Assembly (NCBI GenBank): GCA_022264855.1
Contig: JABYQU010000002.1
Location: forward strand, 186,001 to 250,000
Direction: 5' to 3'
From: Lenzites betulinus
Taxonomy: Eukaryota > Basidiomycota > Agaricomycetes > Polyporales > Polyporaceae
DNA: 64,000 nt
Shown: positions 33,428-45,853 of the stretch, one piece after another
How the letters are laid out: each line of letters starts with the position of its first letter
Numbering within the stretch: position 1 is the first letter of the stretch
Position numbers and translations under genes: made by a program
Notes under the pieces: generated by a model
What the model saw: only the letters and a program-made list of their open reading frames with translations
Database searches by the model: none
Told to the model about the DNA's origin: nothing

Positions 33428-34712
33428 ATGCGTCTGGCCCTCTCTCCCGTTCCAGAGATCTCCATCTCGCTCGCGTCCCCGGAGGAGCCCACTGCGGAGC
33501 CCTTCTCCCCCTTCTCCCAGTGCTCTTTCCTCAGCGACGACCACGACAGCTTCCGCCCTACCCTCCTCTCCCCTCCGCCCCCCACCGTGGCCACCCCAAA
33601 GCAGCTGTCTCCGCTGCGGCCCAAGGACGCGCCTGTCACCGGTAAGGGTCTCGAAAGGGAAAGGTTCGAAGCCCTCCTCCAGGCCACCAGAGAACGCAAC
33701 GCCGCGCTCGGGAGCAAGAAGACCACTGATCTCCGCAAGGAGATTGCGCTCAAGGTTCACCGGAACAAGCAGGGTACGTACAACCCTCTTCTACTCTTTG
33801 CTCACCGTATCCTGACCGCGTGCTGCTACCGCAGTGGAGCGGCGCGCCCTGTTCTTGTCCAAAGTACAAGCGCCTCCCTCTCCCTCTGCTACCTTCACGC
33901 CGGTCACGCCCCCCGAGTCCCCTGCGGTCTTCCACTACTCCCTGCCTTCGCCCGGCCTCGAGTCTCCTCTCGAGATGTTCGAGGCCATGCAGCTCGGCAT
34001 GCCCGTCGCGTTCTCCTGCCAGCCGTGGGTTGAGCAGGTAGACTTCCGCCTCCCCGGGGACATGCACTCCAAGGCGGTCCCCCTCAAGTCTGCTCCCGTT
34101 CTGTCCAAAAGGAAAGCACTCCCCTCCCTCGATCAGATCACCGCGCGCCTCAGCTCGAACGGCCATGTCGCAGGGCCCACGCATGAGGCGCCCTCGCGCT
34201 CCTCCATGCGCCTCCCCTCTTTCCTGCGCACGGCTTCGCGTCCAGAGCAGCCCGTCCTCCAGGCATCCCCGGCGCCGAAGAGTCGCCCTGCGCTCCCTAC
34301 CGCCGTCGGCCGTCTGCGTTTCCCGACTCGTGCAGCCCCCGAGGCGGCACCGATCAAGATCGCCCAGCCCCAGCCCTGCCTGCCGCCTGCGTCCCCGCGC
34401 TCGCCCCTCGCCCCGAAGCTGCAGGTGACGACCACCGTCGTCCCGCGCACCACTTCGTCGTCGCCGGTCGAGCTCACGGAGTCGAACCTGCTCGCGTTCA
34501 CCGCGTCGCGCGAGCGCACGGCGAACGACATGCTCACGCGGCTCCGCCGCCGCACGCTTCCGCCGCAAATCGCGGTTCCCCGCCCCGGCGAGGTCGACCG
34601 CGATGACGAGGCGGAGCGCAAGAGCCGCAGGCACAGCGCGCCGCCCGAGCTGCCCCAGCGCGACCGGCTCGGGTTCTCGCACCCGATCCTCGCGGTCCCC
34701 GGCGCGTTCTAA
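33428..34712 (+). CDS. Pro/Ser-rich protein of unknown function
   Basis: Two exons (33428-33773, 33835-34712) give 407 residues. I do not recognise the family. The N-terminal third has a charged helical segment (residues about 72-115, rich in Lys, Arg and Glu, with TRERNAALGSKKTTDLRKE) crossing into exon 2 at NKQVERRALF. The rest is low-complexity Pro/Ser with many SP and TP sites and a basic patch RLRRRTLPPQ followed by KSRRHSAPPE, which resembles a basophilic-kinase or 14-3-3 site. No signal peptide or membrane segment. The one intron, with clean GT-AG and phase 1, supports a real gene. A regulatory or scaffold role is only a guess. Confidence 0.7.
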
Positions 34713-36840
34713 ACGCGCCCTCCGAGCTCCTCTGTGCATACCTTCCTCGCGTCCCGGTCCGGTCCTCTCGTTCCCTCCTGGTCCCCCGTCGTAACATAAT
34801 GTCTTGAGAATCTCGTATCGTCCGTGGACGGTTGGCAACGGATACTGCTTGTATTCTTATTCCCCGGAAAACGCCTTGTGTCTCCCTAAACTCCCCCGCT
34901 TGCGCACCTTCAACAACAACAGTCTCAGTCTCGGTCCCGCCCTTAGACCGCCTTGTTCTTTTTACCTAAATTTTTCTCACCTCTTCAGCCTCCTGTTTTC
35001 GTTCCTGCCGTGCCGGTTCGGGATCCGTTCTTCTTCTTCTCCGGGGGTGTTGTACGATGTCGACGCTGGCGGTCTCCGGGCGCGGCGCGGCAAGACAAGA
35101 CGTGGCGCAGTGTGGCGCGCGCGGACGCGGACGCTCGAGGCTGGCTGTGCCGCCCCGCAGAAGCAGAAAGGCCCGCCGCCCGCGCGCGTGCCACCCGCCC
35201 GTCCGTCCGCCGCCCCGTCCATCCGCGCAGCAAGCAGCAATAACAAGCACCGAGGGCAGCGACGACGACACTCGCGCACCGCGGCACAGCGGCCCAGCAG
35301 GGCCCTGGCCGCGCAGTGTCCATCAGAGACTGTCCCGGCCGCCCAGTTTTATTACCGCCACCAACACTGTCATCACCACCTGCCACCACTACCACCACCA
35401 CCGCCGCCGCCCGGAGCTGGTCTTCGGAATCGCCCACGCACGCGCCGCCGCACGCACGCACGCCTCCCACGCTCTTTCTCCTCCCCCTACCCCCACCCCT
35501 ACCCGTCCGCATATTGCATCCGCAACACAACCCACCCACCCACCCGACTGCGCACAATGTATCCGTCCGTCCTGTTCTGTTCTGCGACACCACCACTATC
35601 AGCGCAGCGGGGGCGGTGACGGCCGGGCTGTGCCCCCTCACCGCCCCCGGGCCCCCTTTACTTCACGTACGTACTTGCATTGTGCAACGCAATAAAACGC
35701 CTGGAACGAATCGGGTGCGCCGTGTGCGGGTGTGGGTGTGTGGGTGTCTTCGTCGCATCGATATCGTGGCGGGTTGGCTTCGACGTACGTCGCGTCGGCT
35801 GCGAGATCATCGGCCGCCTGGGGGCTTGACTCGCCGCTTGAGAAACGCGCTGTGCTCCTGGAATCTGGATGCGCATGCATGCCGTTAGAGAACATCGCAG
35901 CGCGAATTCAGTCTGAGTGAGCAGCGAAACAATCACGCTGAGAACTGATCAATATCGAGAGAAGCCACGCTCGCCCGAAGCCCGAGCAACTGGCCGCGCC
36001 AGTGGTCCAGGATGTACACGTATACGTATACCTGGAACGTGGAAGATACGAATTGGAGAAGTAGACAGGGACCACCGCTAGAAGTCCTACCAAGAGACCG
36101 CGGCATGATGTGCTCAACGCTGCTTCTATCTGCACGTACGGTGAGAGACTGAGTGTGAGTGCACGGCCTCCTAGTATTCCTCCCAGGAAGTGAACTTCTC
36201 CATCTCCGACGCGTGTCCCGTGTTCGTGTCGCACGACCACAAGGCCCACACCGAGTACAGCTCCAACTCCGCCCACAAACGAAGCGGAGAGCCTGGAGAG
36301 GCGAGCGCGAGAGGGAGACACGTACGGTACCGGTGCGGCGAGACCGAGGCTGATATTAGGGACTCATGATCGTGTAAAATTACCTACGCTACTGATATAG
36401 TGGGAGTATGTGGCCAGACGGTGCTAGTGACGAGGTGGACAGCAGACGGGCACACGGGCTGCGTACGGGCGGACATACTTGGCGGGGGAGGGGGCGGGAG
36501 GAGGGGGGGAGCGGGACGGGAAGCATCATCATCAAGTTTGCAATTGGGCGGAGCGGACAGACGGACGGCGGACGGATCCGGACGGAGCAACGGAGCAGCG
36601 AGCAGCAGCGGGCGCGGGCGCGGGCGCGGAGGCGGGAGAACGTCAAGACGGCGACGTCGACGGCCGCTTCCCGCGCACGCACGCACGCGCGGGCCTTCAA
36701 GTTAGGATTAGACGTCAGACGCAGATTCTCGACGTGCGCCGCGCACGTCACGGCACAGCGGGAGAAGGGAACGCGCCGGCGCGGGCAGCGGGTGGGTGCG
36801 GACGGCGACAAGAAAGCAGAAAGCGCACACCGGCACCGCG
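34713..36840. other. Long intergenic region with low-complexity and G-run tracts
   Basis: 2.1 kb with no firmly supported gene. Between 35200 and 35550 it is C-rich with CCACCC and CACCAC runs (for example cccacccacccaccc near 35529-35545). From 36481 to 36520 the plus strand has five or more runs of three to seven G (possible G-quadruplex), followed by GCGGGC tandem repeats near 36608-36640. A minus-strand open frame at 36321-35908 with two hydrophobic stretches is noted under findings. Confidence 0.4.
36481..36520 (+). repeat. G-run cluster, potential G-quadruplex
   Basis: Runs of G separated by one to three bases (GGCGGGGGAGGGGGCGGGAG, then GAGGGGGGGAGCGGGACGGG). It lies just beyond the 3' end of the Ies1-A gene. 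Structure-forming potential is inferred from sequence only. Confidence 0.55.
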
Positions 36841-38866
36841 TCACCGCCAGGACTGCACGTGCTGCAGCCTCCCGGTCGACGGGCCCGCGTCGCCCCCGGG
36901 GCCCTGCGCGCCGCCGCCGCTGCCGCTGCCCCCCGGGCCCGGCGGGGGGTAGTGGTGGGGCTCGGGGGTGGGCGACTTGCCGCGCAGCCGGGCGAGGACG
37001 CGCATGCGGCGGCCTGGGTGCGCGGAGGAGAAGGGAAGGGGGGAACGGATGGTCAATATTGCGAGAGGAAGGCAGGCGGGGCGGGGGGACGCACCGTACT
37101 CGAGACGAGCGTGCTCGTCCTGCTCATGGTCCGAGTCTTCCAGCGGGTCGGCGCTGTTAACGTTGTGCCACGCCTCTGTGCAGCGGACCGATGTCAGCAC
37201 GGACGTCGCACGGAACGGGTGCACGCGACGACTCACGCTCCAGCATCGATCGCATCTGGTTGGGATCCTCGCCGGATGTGTCGCCTGCGGGAAAAACACA
37301 GGATGAGTGCCCGGCCGGGCGACAGATCGCAGATAGCGCGCGCGCAACACACACCTCTGAACGGCTCGAGCTGCGGCACCGGGCGCGAGGTCGTCTCGTA
37401 GGCCACATGGCCCATGGGCCGGCTCTCGTGCGAGTGCGAGGAGCCTCTGCTACCCGGGCCCTCGGACACGGCGTACCGCTGCGCGCGGACCTGTCGGAGC
37501 GCCGCCATCTCCTGTGCTGCACGCCCGTCAGCACCCGTGCACCCCGGCTAAGACAAGGGACGCCAGAAAAAGGCCCGGCGGCCGCGAGGGACTCACAGGA
37601 GTACGACGTCGACGGCGGCGGCGGCGGCGGCGACACGGGCTTGCGCCGGCGCTCCTCCTCCATCTCGTCGACGAGCTCGCGCAGGAACTTGTTGCGGAGC
37701 GCGCTCATGCGCTGGCCCCACTCGACCTCGTCGGGCGGGTCCACGTTCTCGTTCGCGAGCTCCTCGCGCGAGAGCGGGCGCATGCGCGGCGTGCGCCCCG
37801 GGTTCAGGCGCGAGTACTCGTCGTCGAACGGGTTCAGCTCCTCCTCCCCGCAGAGGTAGTGGAACATGATCCAGAGGAACGCGCGCGCGCGCGAGGCGGA
37901 GGACAGGTTGATCGGCAGGAACAGGTCGAGGAACTCGACGGGCGGGTCGAAGTGCTTGTGCGCGACCGTCTGTGCGGACAACAATAGAAAGAAGAAAACA
38001 ATTGCGCGGGGGCGCGGTCAGCGAACCGTGTGTGTGCGCGCGCGGGACAATAGAGGGAGGCGCACCATCGCGTGATTGGAGTTTGAGAGGACGAAGATGA
38101 GGTTGACGACGCTCGTCGGCGGGATGTGGCCCGCGCGCTGTCGGTGACGGTCAGAAAATTTTGCGGCTTCTGGAGGAGAGTGCACACTCACTGCCTTCTC
38201 GAGTATTTCGGCCGGTGATGAGGGAGGGGGCGTCTTGAACTCATTAGGCAAGAGCGCCGCCTTCAGGCAGTTCTTGATCCGAGGAGCGTCTTGGAGGTTC
38301 CCATCGGTCTTCTGCAAGGAGGGAACCGGGTGGTAGCTCCGGAGAGCAGTTTTCATCTCTGGAAAGACTGCGGGAGGTGAGCGACGGCGAGCGGGGCGGG
38401 GGGAATGGGGGATGCGCGCGGGCGCGATGCTCACAGGCCATGGTGGTGTTGATGCGTCCGACGTTGGTTAAGAGAGCAATTTTCGCGAACTCGATGGCGA
38501 AGGCGGGGGTCTCGACCATCTTGTCCTTGAGGACCTTGGAGCACTTGGGGGAGTTGTAGAGGGCGTTGACATAGAGGTCGCAGAAATTGACCCGGGGGCG
38601 TTGGGGGGCAAGGTTGTCGACAAAGGCGACGGTGGAGTCGGTGAAGATGTAGTAGAGCAGGTCATATTGGAGGTCCTCCCTGGTCAAGGGCTCGGCGTCA
38701 CCGCGCTTGATGGGGAGGGTTTTTCGGCCTAGGTACTGTGGGCTGACGGAGGGTGAGCGGGTGAGCGGGCGTGCGGGGGGAAAAGCGCCTACGGCGTGTT
38801 GACTTGCTGGACGTTCCATCCCTGGATGTTGGCAGCGTAACGGTCTGCTGAGGAGGATGACGCCAT
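36841..38866 (-). CDS. IES1: INO80 complex subunit 1 homologue (Ies1), copy A
   Basis: Fungal Ies1-family subunit of the INO80 remodeller. Nine exons (38866-38804, 38735-38435, 38367-38192, 38137-38066, 37969-37597, 37516-37355, 37284-37237, 37175-37095, 37013-36841) give 482 residues, all in phase. Family hallmarks are LTREDLQYDLLYYIF, FCDLYVNALYNSPKCSKVL, LLTNVGRINTTMAFFPEM, LRSYHPVPSLQ, NLQDAPRIKN, IPPTSVVNLIFVLSN, HFDPP, LSSASRARAFLW and an acidic ENVDPPDEVEWG helix. Later exons carry a conserved SMLEQAWHNV segment and the tail RLRGKSPTPEP, shared with the second copy at 57390. The C-terminus is Gly/Pro-rich. INO80 itself lies 17 kb upstream in the window, on the same strand. Confidence 0.9.
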
Positions 38867-40444
38867 GAAGAGGGGAAAGAGGAGGTGCACGAGGCAATTA
38901 CGGAAGTACTGACCCTCTCAGCACGAGGCGTCAAGGCTGTAAGAGGAGGAGGAGGTGCCTTTTATCGCAGGACGCATGAGAGGGGACTTGAGGATCTTGG
39001 GCGGGATCTGGCGTGGAAAGAAGAGGAGGAGAAGGATCGTGGTCCGATGCTCATCAGCCGTTGGACGATCGATGCGTGCGTGGGGGAGGGCTGGCGCGGG
39101 AAAGCCGGGAGGGGGAAAGGGCCCGAGGAGGGGAGAGACGAAACGGGAATCGGAGAACGCGGCGGAGGGCGTTGAATCAATCAACGGTGGCCGGAATGAA
39201 GGCAAGGAGGACGGTCAGCATGCACGCGCAGGCCGGTGCATAATGAAAAAAGAGAGGAGGGAGGAGGGCTCGGGCGAGGCGGCGCGTGGCGCTGAGTCGC
39301 GACTCCGAGTCCGAGACGCGCCCGGCGGTGCGCGGTGCGAGCCTCAGCCAGGGCGCACGCACCAGATCCCCCGCGATCTTCGCACGCGCCCCTGCGCCCT
39401 CTGCCCTCTTCGCGGAGGCAAATGGCCCTCGGCATCTCCCTGCCCTCTGTGTCCCCGGCCCATGCGCACCCGCCGCGTCCGCCGATAACCCTCTGTGCAT
39501 CGCGGGAGTCTCTTCAGGCGATAGCTGCCTACCACGACACGCACGCCGCCCATACGCGGACATGAACACGCATGACTGCCCTCGCGCGCCCCTTCGCCAC
39601 ACAAGGCAGCCCGTTACCACCTCCCTCCCTTCTCCCCATTCTGCCCCCTTCTATGACCCCTTCTGACTGCGCTAGCCCGCCCCTGCTGATTCCCCCCCTC
39701 TCCCAGCCATTTTCTGTCCGATGCGTGCACCCCCTGGTCGCGTGTCGTGCCCAGCCCGCTTCTCCTTCTCCGCACCCCTGCCCCGGCCGCTCTTGTCCTC
39801 AATGGTGTGCTCGCACGTCTTGACAAATAGAACACCGCCGCTTCCCTGCCAGTGCCATATGCTTCGCGCCGGCCCTCCCTCCTCTGCCGCCGAATTGTCT
39901 TCAGTCGCTTTCGACTCCGCCGGGAGCCTCTCGCGCATCACACCCAGACGCAGTCCCGGTCCCGTGCAGCGGCCGGTGCGCACCCCAGCCCCGTGTAGCC
40001 AAACTGTCCGCTCCAACGGCTCGTCTGCCTCAGTTCATGATCTACGTGCGGCCAGGGTCCGTGGTACTGAATGAGCCGTGTGCGGCGCGTTCAACGGTTC
40101 TAGCGTCAATGCACGCTGGACGCTCGTATGCCCCGCGGTGCGCACGTTGTAATCGTATGCCGCCTCGTGCACGCCGACCGCAGAAGGGGTGCGGTAGCCC
40201 GAGTGCCCGCATCCAGAGCCTGCAGCGCCGTTCGTTCTTTCTAAGATAGTTACGCGCGCCTCTTTCGCTTCCTACTCCGACCCGATCTGGCGTCTACGGC
40301 ACCTGCCGAATGCAGTTGTTGTGCCACGTGCCTGTGCTACTTTTCAGGAACGCCACGCGCCCACGCACGACCGTCACCAGCTCCTCCTGACCTCCTCCTC
40401 CTCCACGCCCGGGCCCGACATAACACATTCATACACGGCGCACC
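38867..40444. other. Divergent intergenic region Ies1-A / TIM8
   Basis: 1.58 kb. Open frames on both strands (for example 39286-39666 plus) are GC-rich, lack known motifs and look like shadows. The 39580-39700 part is pyrimidine-rich. No gene is supported. Confidence 0.4.
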
Positions 40445-40864
40445 ATGTCCGGCAACAACGACCTCGACCTCGATGCCTCTTCTCGCGTGCGTACCGCCGC
40501 GCTCGCCGCCCACGGGCCCCGTCCGGACTGACCGTCACGCCGCAGAAGGAGCTCGAGTCGTTCATCGAGACGCAGCAGGCGCAAACGCGCGTCCAGACGC
40601 AGGTGAACACGCTCGCCGAGATGTGCTGGGACAAGTGCGTCTTCTCGCCGCTGCTCAGTCCGCCTCGCGCCTCACCGCCCGCCTTCTCGCTCTGCCGCGG
40701 CCCCCATATCCGCGCCGTCTAGATGCGTCGGCTCGATCTCGTCGGGCTTCTCCCGGGGCGAGCGCAGCTGCCTCGAGAACTGCGTCGACCGCTTCCTCGA
40801 CACGAGCCTCTACCTCGTGAAGAGGATCGAGGACGAGCGCGCCGCCGCCGCGGGCCACCACTGA
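40445..40864 (+). CDS. TIM8: Mitochondrial import chaperone Tim8
   Basis: Small Tim chaperone of the intermembrane space that works with Tim13 to carry hydrophobic precursors to TIM22. Three exons (40445-40486, 40546-40634, 40723-40864) give 90 residues. The twin CX3C motif is C41-WDK-C45 and C60-LEN-C64, with the family sequence CLENCVDRFLDTS between the second pair and the C-terminal helix. The exon 2/3 junction falls in the Lys just before C45 and is phase 2, so neither flanking open frame shows the whole motif. Tim8 rather than Tim13 is favoured by the ELESFIETQQAQTRVQ helix. Confidence 0.9.
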
Positions 40865-41233
40865 GTACTGATCGTCGCCCGCCGACCCCCCGTCTACTGC
40901 TGCCCCCCCAAACCCCACCAAAGCCCCAGTCCCCGGCGCGCGCCCTGCCGCCTGGGCTGCACACGACCCGCATGCGTGCCGCGCCCGAAGTACTCTATTA
41001 CTGCGGTCGCTCCTAATACACATCCACATACAACACACGGACCCGTCTCGTCCGTCGCAGCAGCAGCAGTAGTACACACCCTGTCCGTCCGAGTCCGTGT
41101 GCGCGACGGTCACCCCCGTCGCCGCAGCGTGTCGTAAATATTCGTAGCTCTGCTCGTCGCCTGTACGGCATCCCGTCCACCACCCCCTGCGCTCAGGCTC
41201 CTGTCACGCTCTGGGCGCGGCGTGCAGCGCCGC
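40865..41233. other. Convergent 3' region TIM8 / acyltransferase
   Basis: 369 nt between two stop codons, holding both 3' UTRs. Nothing else is seen. Confidence 0.35.
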
Positions 41234-42917
41234 TCACCGAAGCTGCGACCACGCCCAGCCGACGAGCGCAGGCAGGAAGAAGCAGAACGCGTCGAGCACC
41301 TCGCGGCGGTGCTTCAGCCGCACGGGCACGTCGACCTCCCCGGCCCTGCCCGCCGCGCCCAGCGAGCCCGTCGCGAGGAAGCGGTCCATGAGCCGGTCCT
41401 TCTCGCGCCACAGCTCGCGCAACCACAGCTCGAACGCCTCGCGCTCCGCCTCGGGGATGTCGACCTCCGTCGCCGCGCCGCCGTCCGCGGGCAGCGCGCG
41501 CGGATTGCTCGCGGAGAGGTCCCCGATGGGCACGTTGCGGTGCACGTCGAATTTGCGGATGTGCACGTGCACGGCGGGCGGCGGGACGCCGTCGCAGAAT
41601 ATCGAGCGCAGCGTGTAGTAGTCCTGGCCGTAGCGCAGCGCGGGGATCCCTGCGGGGAGCAATGGGGAACAGTGTGAGTTGCCGGACAGACGGCGAATGC
41701 GACAGGGGGATTACCTGGATAGGCCATCGTAATGTCGATCAGCTGCAGGCTCGGGATGCGGGGCGCGAGCGAGCGCAGCGAGTAGTGCAGCCCGGTCGAG
41801 CGGGGGAGCAGCGTGTGCGTCATGTCGGGCTGCGCGCGCGGGGGTCAGTACCGTGGGGTGCACGCACGCAGAGCGCGGGCGCGCAAATCACGATGCGGGG
41901 GACGGGGACGCACGATGCCGAGTTTGTCCGCGTACTTCTTGCTGATCGGGCGTGTGTCCTTGCTGACGAGCGTGCCCTCGGGGTAGAGGACGAAGGTGAG
42001 GGGGGAGTCCTCGTGCTCGGCGCGGCGCGCGAGCCACGCGAGGCTCTGCGTGAGGTGCAGCCGGTCGGACGCCCACGAGCGCGCGAGGAAGATGAAGTTG
42101 AAGAATTGCATGCCCTGCGCGGCGTGTCAGAAGCCCCCGGGGGCGGCGGCACACGGTACGGCGAGCGCGGGGGGGTATATGGGGGACGCACCCAGCCGGC
42201 GATGGGCAGCCACTTGAGGCTCTTCTTGAGCACGATAAAGACGTCCTTGTGGGTGCCCATGAAGTACGTCAGCGCCCACGCGTACATCCAGTCTGCGTAG
42301 ACCTGTCATATCCCCGGGGGTAAGTATGTACGAGTGAGCACCTGGTAGATCGCCCGCACGCACCTGGTGGTTCGCTATGAGCGCGGCCTTCTGCGGGAGG
42401 CGCAGCCCGACCACATTCCCGCTCCCGTCCCGTTCCACCACGCTCTCGATCTCGTCTGGCGTGAACGCGCCGGGGCCGTCCGTCGCGAACGAGAGCACGA
42501 GCTTCGTCGGGGCGAACCACTGGCTCGAGAGCACTGCCATCGCGGGGTCAGCGTTCGCTCCAGCAGTCGTCTCCTCGGGCCCGAACACCACGACAGTGCC
42601 AGACAGCAAGCATGGAGGGTATGCCATAGCCCACTAGCACGAGCACCAGCAGAAGCTTAACGGGAGGACGTACCGAGCAGCGCGCCGAACGCGCCCTTGC
42701 TGTAGCGGACGCCCTCGTAGTACGCCTTGCGCGCGGGCCGGAAGGGCAGCAGCCGCAGCGGGAGCAGGAGGGCGAACTGCGCGCCGTTGATCATGAGCGA
42801 GGCGAGGAGGAAGACGGCGAGGAAGAGCACGGCGTGCGCGGTCTGCGCCCAGGTGCGCCGCGGGCGCGCCGCGATGGGCTGCGCGTACAGCGCGGCGGGG
42901 GGCGGCGCTGCGGTCAT
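41234..42917 (-). CDS. PlsC-type lysophospholipid acyltransferase (membrane)
   Basis: Acyl-CoA:lysophospholipid (or 1-acylglycerol-3-phosphate) acyltransferase, probably in the ER. Six exons (42917-42674, 42533-42364, 42302-42192, 42114-41914, 41829-41715, 41649-41234) give 418 residues. An N-terminal transmembrane helix (about residues 26-50, AVLFLAVFLLASLMINGAQF) precedes catalytic motif I NHQVYAD (a variant of the usual NHxxxxD, with Gln after His), substrate motif YPEGT and a later IDITMAYPG block. A C-terminal hydrophobic anchor lies near FCFFLPALVGW. The architecture matches yeast Cst26 and the human LCLAT1/AGPAT5 group. Substrate preference cannot be read from the sequence. Confidence 0.9.
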
Positions 42918-43969
42918 CGGTGTTGCTGCTTGCTCGTTGCTGGCTGCGCGCGGGGGCTCGGGGGCTGTTGCGGGAGGTGGAATTGAAGCTGGATGGGGAG
43001 GGGGCGAGAGCGGCGGGAGGAGGTGCAGCGTGCTCCTGTCGGCGTGCGCGTCCGGTGCTGCGTCCGGGCGTCCGGGAACGGATTGGGCGCATTGCCATTG
43101 GGTGCCGCCGTCACTGCAGGCCTGTGCCCGGGCGCTGCCGCCGGCCACGGTGCTGACTCGTCGGACGGCGTGCGCACAACGTGAATGCAGCGCGGCCGCC
43201 AGCCGAGTGAGAGTCTGACTGGTGCACGCTACGTACTTACTTACTGTTCGCGGTGCGCGCTTTCGGGGCTCGGACTCGAGCCTGGCTCGACATTGTCGTG
43301 AACAGTCGTGAACGCGTCAGTCCCTCCGTCATAGACGTTGACGCGCTCCGGCGTGTCGGTCCATGATCATATTAATGATATAATCGTGGCAAAATCAGCT
43401 GCCCGCGCCGTGCTCCCGAGGGCCGCTCGCGCTTAGGGGCCGGAAGGGTGGCCAGCGGCCCAGAGTCTCCCAGAGTCTCCCAAAGTACGTCAAGCTCAGA
43501 GTGCCGGTGCATGGGCCAGCCAGCGCGAGAGGGAGAATGCGGGCAGCGGTGATCAGAGCGTGGTGTCAAGTGCGATCGTGCGCTGCCGCGAGGCTGCGAC
43601 CGAAGGCGACCGAGCGCGGCGCGTTTCGCGAGCACGGCGACCCCGTGCTGGGGCTCTGATCGTTTCAAAATGCACAGGGGGCCACCAACCCCTCCAAACC
43701 CTGACAGGCTGAGGCGGACCGCGATCTCGCGCTGGATCTATGGAACACACGCGAAATAAACTCGGTACACGCGGGTCGTCTACAAATTACTGCGGCCGCC
43801 GTCACATTGATATTCAAAACACGCTGGATTCATAGCGCGCGAGCCTGAGAGTGCATATGATTATGCCGGTCGATCCACGTTAGCAGGTGAACGGCCGGCC
43901 CACGAGGCCGTCCCTGTACGCGTCTGCGATCAGCTATAGGCGACATGGCGCGGACGGGGGGAGAACGCT
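42918..43969. other. Intergenic, acyltransferase promoter and transporter 3' flank
   Basis: 1.05 kb between two minus-strand genes. A short direct duplication (cagagtctcc twice) occurs near 43461-43480. No coding potential is recognised; the frames around 43000-43200 are antisense to GC-rich leader sequence. Confidence 0.35.
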
Positions 43970-45853
43970 TCAGCAGAGGATCCCGCAGGCGAGAAGACGT
44001 CGAGGAAGCACCTTGATGGACACATAAGTTCCGGCCACACACATGAACGCGCCGGCGAGTACGGTCGCTGAGGCGAGCGCGGTGCTGATCCATCGCCTCC
44101 TGAGCGCAGACGGCCCGCCCTTGAGGTAGAAGGTGTCATAGAGCCAGAAGAATCCGGCGATGCCGTAGGTGTACCACGATGCGAAGAGCGACGCCGTGAT
44201 GCCCGTCATGTACGAGAAGATCGGCACGGCGGTCGCGAATACGAACGCGATGGCCACTGCGGCGAAGCACAGCATGACCCAGATCGTCCATCCCAGGATG
44301 GTGTGCGAGTAGACATGTCGGGAGTGCCGGAAAAACCGGAAGAAGACGAGCTTCGCAGCGGCGTGTGTGTATAGCGCTCCGGAGCTGGGAGATCGGGGAT
44401 AAGCCGTGAGTTTGTCTCTGAGATTAAGGAGGGCAACGTACATAAGGAAATTGACCATCCCGAATGCGAAAGTAATCTTTGACCACACCGGTGGCAGTGA
44501 CAATAGTGCTGGGGAAGCGACGGTGCTTCCTACGTAGACATAGATAACCACGCTAAAAACGGCGTAGAACACGGTAGAAAATCCTTGCAGTACCCAGGCA
44601 GCCTGGGGTGTGTTATCAACCTATCCGCATACTTAGCACGCTGGACGGACCTTCATGGCATCTTCCGGCTTGCGCATTTCTGAAATGAGGATGAAGAACC
44701 TAGCATCTATGAATTCAAGTGGCCTCGAATCACCGGAAGACAACGTACAAAAAATGCCCTGGAACCTCCGGTCAGTTCGATGAGTGGATAAAACAATCAC
44801 TCGGCCCTGCTCACCCGCATATGCAAATACCTTCCGGTGAATGAACACCAGCCATCCGATATAAAAATCGATATAGCACATACCGGTCCTGTGATGGCCA
44901 AGAAGGCCTGGTAGAACGTCGTAGGGACGGTCGCAACGATCACCCGACCGGGCACCGGGTTCGCGCCCGCTCCTATCATGGCGAGAACGCCGCAGACGGT
45001 GATGAACACCGCGCTGGCAATACCGAGCCAATTCATCCCGCCTAGGGTCCTCGGCACGCTGAGGACGAATGTCGCGGCAGAGAAGATCGCGAGCAGCGCA
45101 ATGGCGCACAGGCCGTTGTTGGACAGCGTCGATAGTGCCAGCTGGCCGGAGAGGAGCTCCGACCCCTAGGGCGCGGTTCAGCCGTTCATAGCCCAGAGTC
45201 GTAGAGCGGACCACAGAATGACACTCACGACGCCAAAGATGGCGAAAATGATAGTCCCCGCTGACAAAACCTCGCGCCCCACCGGGCCGAATATAATGAA
45301 GCCTGCGTCGCCTGCCGCACACGTCTGTCAGCGCATGTCGGACCTTGTAGCAGAATGCACCAGAACAGACCCATGTTGTGGACCTCGGGGTGGTTCAATT
45401 TGAAGTCGATCAGCAGCTTCGCGGTGTAGAGCGCGAATATGCCGAGGAAAATCGTGAGAATGAGAGACGGCACGATTCCTGCCCGAGTCCGCGTGCATGC
45501 GCATAAGCATTTAGCGAGGGGGGTGTCCGCGGCGATAGAACGCACCGACGACGGCCATTGCGTTGGGGAGCGTGAGCATGCCATTGCTGACAATTTCAGC
45601 GATCATGAACGCGGCGACAAACTAGCATCGCGGGTGCTCGCTTAGCAGGCTTCTGGGGAAAGAACCGCGGCTCGTGTCCACATACCGGCCAGGTGAGCGT
45701 TTTGTATCGGATATCGTGGTCCTCTTCGTCGCCAAAGACGTCTTCAGCCACGGCAGCCTTCTCCGATGCCTTGCGATCTAGGGACGTCACATCGTCTCCT
45801 CCAGCTGCCTCTGTCATGCTGTCGACGGCGCGGGTGGCAGCTGGGAGCGACAT
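43970..45853 (-). CDS. Amino acid transporter, AAAP (Aa_trans) family
   Basis: Multi-pass permease of the amino acid/auxin transporter family, close to fungal Mtr-like neutral amino acid transporters. Ten exons (45853-45686, 45621-45546, 45478-45371, 45311-45229, 45165-44884, 44830-44815, 44758-44749, 44699-44651, 44602-44442, 44384-43970) sum to 455 residues. A cytosolic acidic N-terminus with FGDEEDHDIRYKTLTW leads into helices, starting at IVSNGMLTLPNAMAVVG and IVPSLILTIFLGIFALYTAKLL. FAYAGH and ILISEMRKPEDAMKAAWVLQ are family hallmarks. Exons 6 and 7 are only 16 and 10 nt; they are needed to keep the FAYAGHFLFF segment in frame and both have GT-AG borders, but they remain inference. The last exon codes the C-terminal helices. 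Confidence 0.85.

Noticed and set aside
39286..39666. 126-codon plus-strand open frame in the Ies1-A/TIM8 gap
   Set aside because: No recognisable family and no splice structure; likely chance in GC-rich DNA.
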